Notes under the pieces: generated by a model
Told to the model about the DNA's origin: nothing
What the model saw: the letters and a program-made list of their open reading frames with translations, nothing else
Databases searched by the model: none
Translations under genes and position numbers: made by a program
Source of the DNA: Sphingomonadales bacterium
GTDB lineage: Bacteria; Bacteroidota; Bacteroidia; UBA7662
Length of the DNA: 10,832 nucleotides
Direction of reading: 5' to 3'
Assembly: GCA_016872225.1 (NCBI GenBank)
Contig: VHAW01000054.1
Coordinates: forward strand, 1 to 10,832
Shown here: piece by piece, positions 7,459 through 10,832 of the stretch
Layout of the letters: every line of letters starts with the position of its first letter
Numbering within the stretch: the stretch's first letter is position 1

Positions 7459-10317
7459 ATGAAATTCCTCGACGCGCTTGCCCTTCAAATTTGCAATGCA
7501 CAGCATCCGGCTCTGCATCGGGTTGAAATTATTTTTCCGGCCGTAAGACCAGTTGCACCCTTTCTTCATGCACTTTCGAGGCGATTAGGGAAGCCATCCC
7601 TTGCACCCGCTTGCCATGCCCTGGAGGAATGGGCCTACAAGTGCAGCGGACTCCGCAGGCCCAACCGTTTGCACCTGATTTCTCTGCTCCATCAAGCCTA
7701 CCTCCATGCGGTAAAACAGGACGGATCTGTACCGGATAGGCCGGAGCAGTTCTTGGCTTGGGCATCCGGACTCCTGGGTGATTTTGAAGAGGTAGACTCC
7801 TATGTGCTGCCTTCCGAGGCTTATCCCTTCCCCGCCGAACAAGTATTCCGGTACCTGCATCAACAGAAGGCTATTGAAATCTGGAACCCATCGGGGGAAG
7901 AACCAACGCAGACCGAAATGGATTATCTGCACTTTTACAAATTGATCTACCCGATTTACCTAGAATTCCGACGGCTGTTGGAAGCCGAAGGTGTGGACTA
8001 CCCTTCCGGTGCCCTTCGAAGCGTGTTGAATTCCATAAACGCCAAAGCTGAAACCAACCATCAAGCGGATGCGATGTACTGGGTTGGATTCGATCATGTG
8101 ACCCCGTTATTACAAAGGGTTATCGAGGGCCTATATGGTACAACCAAAGTTTATTGGATTGCCGACAATGACCGATATTATCACGATAACAACGTGCACC
8201 TCGCCGGACATTGGTTAAGGCAATTGCCCACCACGAAACCTTTTTCGGAAGGAATACCGGCCATCGAACGCCTGTCTAAAGGAATTCCAGTTTTGAATCA
8301 ATGTACCTGCTCGGGAACTATGGAGCAGATCGACGCGGGGATTGAACAAATCAAAATTTGGTTGAATGCCGGGATCGAGCCTGCTCAAATTGGTTGGGTT
8401 ATCGGCGAATCCACCCAAGTTTGGCCCTTGCTTTTGCGTTGGGACTTGCCCGAAACCGGACTGCACCTGGATATGCCTTTGGATTTGCGTTGGACCTGCT
8501 CGTATTCCTGGGCTATGGCTTACCTGGAAATTCTCCAAGCCCTGCACTTCAAAGGCAAGGTAATTTCAGTGGATTGGAACAAGTGGATCAACAATCCGTT
8601 GTGGGCCAGCCTGAATTTGGGTCCCACGGAATGCTGTGGCGACTCCAATAACAAGCCCACCTTCCTATATGCTGAGTCTCTTCGCTCCTATCAGTACCAA
8701 GGCATTCCTCTTCTCCCCTCTTATTCGGAACAAAGCAAAGTCGGCCCAGACCCTAATGCGCAAGACAAGGCGACTCAGACCTACCTTCATTTGGCACAAC
8801 TTGCTTTGACCCTAAGCGAACATAAGGAAAACGGCGTTGCACCGATGGAGCAACATGCCCTTCGATCCCTGGCCGCCTTGGTTCACCAAATCACAGGGCG
8901 ATTGCTGCCCGGCGAAAACCCATGGACTGTTTGGCGTAAAATGTGGGCCTTACATTTAGGATCTGCAGCGCTGAACCCCGAAGGAAATGCCATTGGAGGA
9001 ATCCGCATCATGAGCCTTTCGGATACTTTGGCCATGGACTTTGATTATTTGGTGTTCAGCGGGCTCAACGAAGGAGTCTTACCTCGTCCCGGCCGGTACA
9101 GAGGCATGCTTAGTTTCGATTTGCGAAGGCATTTTGATCTGCCGGAACCATGGGCGGAAGAAGCACGTCAAGCCTATACCTTTTATAGATTGTTACAACA
9201 TTGCTCGGAGGCCTGGTTGATCTACGCCCACAGCGGAGCTGATGGCAAAGTGGCCGAAAAAAGCCGCTTTCTGCAACAATTGGACCTGGAATACCGCGGA
9301 ACAATACAAGCAACCTATCGGGATTTGCCTGTCAACCTCCCTCCCGCATCGGATCACAGCATTACTATCCCCAAAACTGAGGCGGTGCTGAACCTGATTC
9401 GTCAAAAGCTTACCACAAAGTCCATAAGTCCTTCATCTCTAAGCCTATATCTCAAATGTCCCCTGCGTTTTTGGTTCGCCCATATTCGGGACTTGAAGGC
9501 TCCGGACGAAATTGAAGAGCAACTCAATCCCGGGCAGATTGGCAGTCTATTTCATTTGACCCTGGAAAATCTCTTTGAGCCGTTGGAAGGCAGCGACCTG
9601 CTCCCTGAGCATTGGAATGCTTTATCCGAGCAAATCCCACAGGCATGGGATAAAGCCTGCGAGCATACCGATTTCAAACGTTATTCCTTCGATCATGGCG
9701 TGAATGTTTTGGTCAAACGCATGGGACTACAATTCCTTCAAGAGTATTTCCGCAGCGAAATCAAGCGTAGTCAGCATGAGCGTATTCGTCTCCTTGGTCA
9801 GGAACTAAAGTTTAAAGCTACCTTGAAAGTGGACAACCTTACCATAGTTTGGAAGGGTCGCTTGGATCGCTTGGAAACCAATGCCGGAAAAGCCCGAATT
9901 GTAGATTTCAAATCAGGAAATATGACGCGGAATTCCAAAGAATTGGATCTCGAATCGTTGGAAACCTCCTTGGACGGGGAGCATGACAAGGCCTTTCAAT
10001 TGTTATGTTACGCCTGGCTAGCCCATGCCAACCCCCAGCCACTGCGTCGTAACAAAGAAATGCTGCAAGATCCTATTCCACTTCCCCTTGAGCTGGGGAT
10101 TGTGCCTTTGCAGCAGGCCTCGGGAGGCACTCGCTTGCTAAAGGTAGGGAACCAAAAAGAAATGGATCTCCACATGATTAAAGGTTTCGAGAATTTACTG
10201 CGAGGTATTATTCGGCAAATCTTGGATCCGCAGCAGCCCATCCTTCAAACAGAGGACGAGTCGCGATGCAAATTCTGCGATTTCAATCGTATTTGTCGAA
10301 GGTCTTCGGACGATTAG
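7459..10317 (+). CDS. AddB-like PD-(D/E)XK nuclease with inactivated helicase domain
   Basis: From the preferred ATG at 7459 the protein has 952 residues; a GTG at 7450 would add three. About 640 N-terminal residues are helicase-like but lack a Walker A motif: the corresponding region reads IIFPAVRP (24-31). A conserved FSGLNEGVLP block (533-542) is the AddB/UvrD-like remnant. The C-terminus (about 655-952) is a RecB/AddB-type nuclease: H699 in SLFHLTLE, D803 in GRLDRLE, D816 and K818 in VDFKSG, and Q847 in FQLLCYAWL. Cysteines C667 (YLKCP) and C937, C940, C946 (CX2CX5C at the extreme C-terminus) match the AddB iron-sulfur staple. In the AddAB complex this type of subunit cuts one strand and recognises recombination hotspots during double-strand-break repair, while AddA supplies the motor. 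No AddA gene is in the window. The pattern is typical of the Bacteroidota AddB-like family. Partnership with AddA is inference. Confidence 0.88.
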   Translation: MKFLDALALQICNAQHPALHRVEIIFPAVRPVAPFLHALSRRLGKPSLAPACHALEEWAYKCSGLRRPNRLHLISLLHQAYLHAVKQDGSVPDRPEQFLAWASGLLGDFEEVDSYVLPSEAYPFPAEQVFRYLHQQKAIEIWNPSGEEPTQTEMDYLHFYKLIYPIYLEFRRLLEAEGVDYPSGALRSVLNSINAKAETNHQADAMYWVGFDHVTPLLQRVIEGLYGTTKVYWIADNDRYYHDNNVHLAGHWLRQLPTTKPFSEGIPAIERLSKGIPVLNQCTCSGTMEQIDAGIEQIKIWLNAGIEPAQIGWVIGESTQVWPLLLRWDLPETGLHLDMPLDLRWTCSYSWAMAYLEILQALHFKGKVISVDWNKWINNPLWASLNLGPTECCGDSNNKPTFLYAESLRSYQYQGIPLLPSYSEQSKVGPDPNAQDKATQTYLHLAQLALTLSEHKENGVAPMEQHALRSLAALVHQITGRLLPGENPWTVWRKMWALHLGSAALNPEGNAIGGIRIMSLSDTLAMDFDYLVFSGLNEGVLPRPGRYRGMLSFDLRRHFDLPEPWAEEARQAYTFYRLLQHCSEAWLIYAHSGADGKVAEKSRFLQQLDLEYRGTIQATYRDLPVNLPPASDHSITIPKTEAVLNLIRQKLTTKSISPSSLSLYLKCPLRFWFAHIRDLKAPDEIEEQLNPGQIGSLFHLTLENLFEPLEGSDLLPEHWNALSEQIPQAWDKACEHTDFKRYSFDHGVNVLVKRMGLQFLQEYFRSEIKRSQHERIRLLGQELKFKATLKVDNLTIVWKGRLDRLETNAGKARIVDFKSGNMTRNSKELDLESLETSLDGEHDKAFQLLCYAWLAHANPQPLRRNKEMLQDPIPLPLELGIVPLQQASGGTRLLKVGNQKEMDLHMIKGFENLLRGIIRQILDPQQPILQTEDESRCKFCDFNRICRRSSDD

Positions 10318-10338
10318 CCGACTGATGCCAAATTGTCT

Positions 10339-10346
10339 TATCTTCG
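10339..10346 (+). promoter_or_regulatory. Putative -7 promoter element (TATCTTCG) of the dioxygenase gene
   Basis: TATCTTCG matches seven of eight positions of TAnnTTTG and ends 23 bp before the dioxygenase ATG, giving a leader of roughly 18 nt. A TTA (10314-10316), 22 bp upstream, takes the place of the -33 TTG. It overlaps the end of the preceding gene. Confidence 0.35.
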
Positions 10347-10369
10347 TTCGTTTACCTAATCGTTGACCT

Positions 10370-10832
10370 ATGGCCCCATTACCCCCCTTTAACCTAAGCG
10401 CTTGGCTGGCACAAAACCGTCACTTGCTCAAACCCCCGGTAGCTAACAAAAACCTAACGCCCCATAGCGATGATTATATCGTTATGGTGGTTGCAGGGCC
10501 CAACGCCCGCAAGGATTACCATTACAACGAGACCGAGGAAATTTTCTACCAACTGGAAGGTCATATCACCGTAAAAACCCAGCAAGATGGGCGTTGTGTC
10601 GAATACGCTTTGGGACCAGGAGATATGTTCATTTGTCCAGCCCGAACCCCCCACTCCCCTGTTCGGCAGGAAGGCTCCATTGGCCTTGTCATCGAGCGTA
10701 TTCGAGCAGGTCGTGGTTTCAAAGATGGATTGCTTTGGTTCTGCGAACAATGCAATAACCCACTTCACGAAACACATTTTGAATTACTCGATATTGAGAA
10801 GGATTTCATTCCGCACTTCAAGGCTTTTTACA
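10370..10832 (+). CDS. nbaC: 3-hydroxyanthranilate 3,4-dioxygenase, 3'-truncated by the window edge
   Basis: The frame from the ATG at 10370 stays open to the window end: 154 residues are visible, and the family is usually about 175-180, so some 20-25 are missing. The enzyme opens the ring of 3-hydroxyanthranilate with O2 to give 2-amino-3-carboxymuconate semialdehyde, the step between the kynurenine pathway and quinolinate/NAD synthesis or further degradation. It is a cupin with Fe(II) ligands H51, E57 and H95; these numbers coincide with those I recall for the Ralstonia (Cupriavidus) enzyme. R47 and R99 sit at the substrate-binding positions, and E109 in VIER is the likely third. C125 and C128 (WFCEQC) form half of the rubredoxin-like metal site of the bacterial type; the second Cys pair would lie beyond the edge. 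Start choice is supported by the MAPLPPFNLSAWLAQN N-terminus. The gene follows the AddB-like gene by 52 bp and probably has its own promoter. Soluble cytoplasmic enzyme. Confidence 0.95.
   Translation, partial: MAPLPPFNLSAWLAQNRHLLKPPVANKNLTPHSDDYIVMVVAGPNARKDYHYNETEEIFYQLEGHITVKTQQDGRCVEYALGPGDMFICPARTPHSPVRQEGSIGLVIERIRAGRGFKDGLLWFCEQCNNPLHETHFELLDIEKDFIPHFKAFY

Overview
The window looks like an ordinary chromosomal segment of a member of the Bacteroidota. Three things point there: a type IX secretion Plug-type (DUF5103) gene at the left edge, no Shine-Dalgarno sequence in front of any start codon, and short intergenic regions carrying elements like the Bacteroidota -7 promoter box (TAnnTTTG). 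By eye the G+C content is about half, rather high for the phylum. I cannot assign a genus. The kynurenine-pathway dioxygenase and a full-length aconitase suggest an aerobic, respiring organism.

Layout from left to right. Positions 1-831 (+) hold the C-terminal two thirds of the Plug-like T9SS protein, cut by the window edge. It meets, tail to tail with only 3 bases between stop codons, a PIN-PhoH ATPase/RNase (835-2235, -). A 73-bp divergent spacer leads to an ACAT1-like acetyl-CoA acetyltransferase (2309-3523, +). A tRNA-Cys(GCA) with encoded CCA follows at 3627-3700. A MacB/FtsX-type ABC permease (3738-4988, -) converges on the tRNA. Its 91-bp upstream region, which contains a compact three-armed dyad, is shared with a divergent aconitate hydratase (5080-7356, +). 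Next comes an AddB-like inactivated-helicase/iron-sulfur nuclease (7459-10317, +). The window closes inside 3-hydroxyanthranilate 3,4-dioxygenase (10370 onward, +), which lacks its last residues.

The genes do not form one operon or pathway. They are mostly single transcription units for housekeeping jobs: TCA cycle (aconitase), acyl-CoA metabolism (thiolase), tryptophan/kynurenine metabolism (dioxygenase), recombinational repair (AddB-like), RNA metabolism (PIN-PhoH), protein secretion (Plug) and an exporter-type permease. I see no mobile element, CRISPR array, phage gene or defence island, and no gap over about 105 bp without a gene. I found no new multi-gene system. The most interesting signal is regulatory: a TATCTT core, correctly oriented, occurs 23-57 bp upstream of five of the seven gene starts visible in the window, but almost nowhere else in it.
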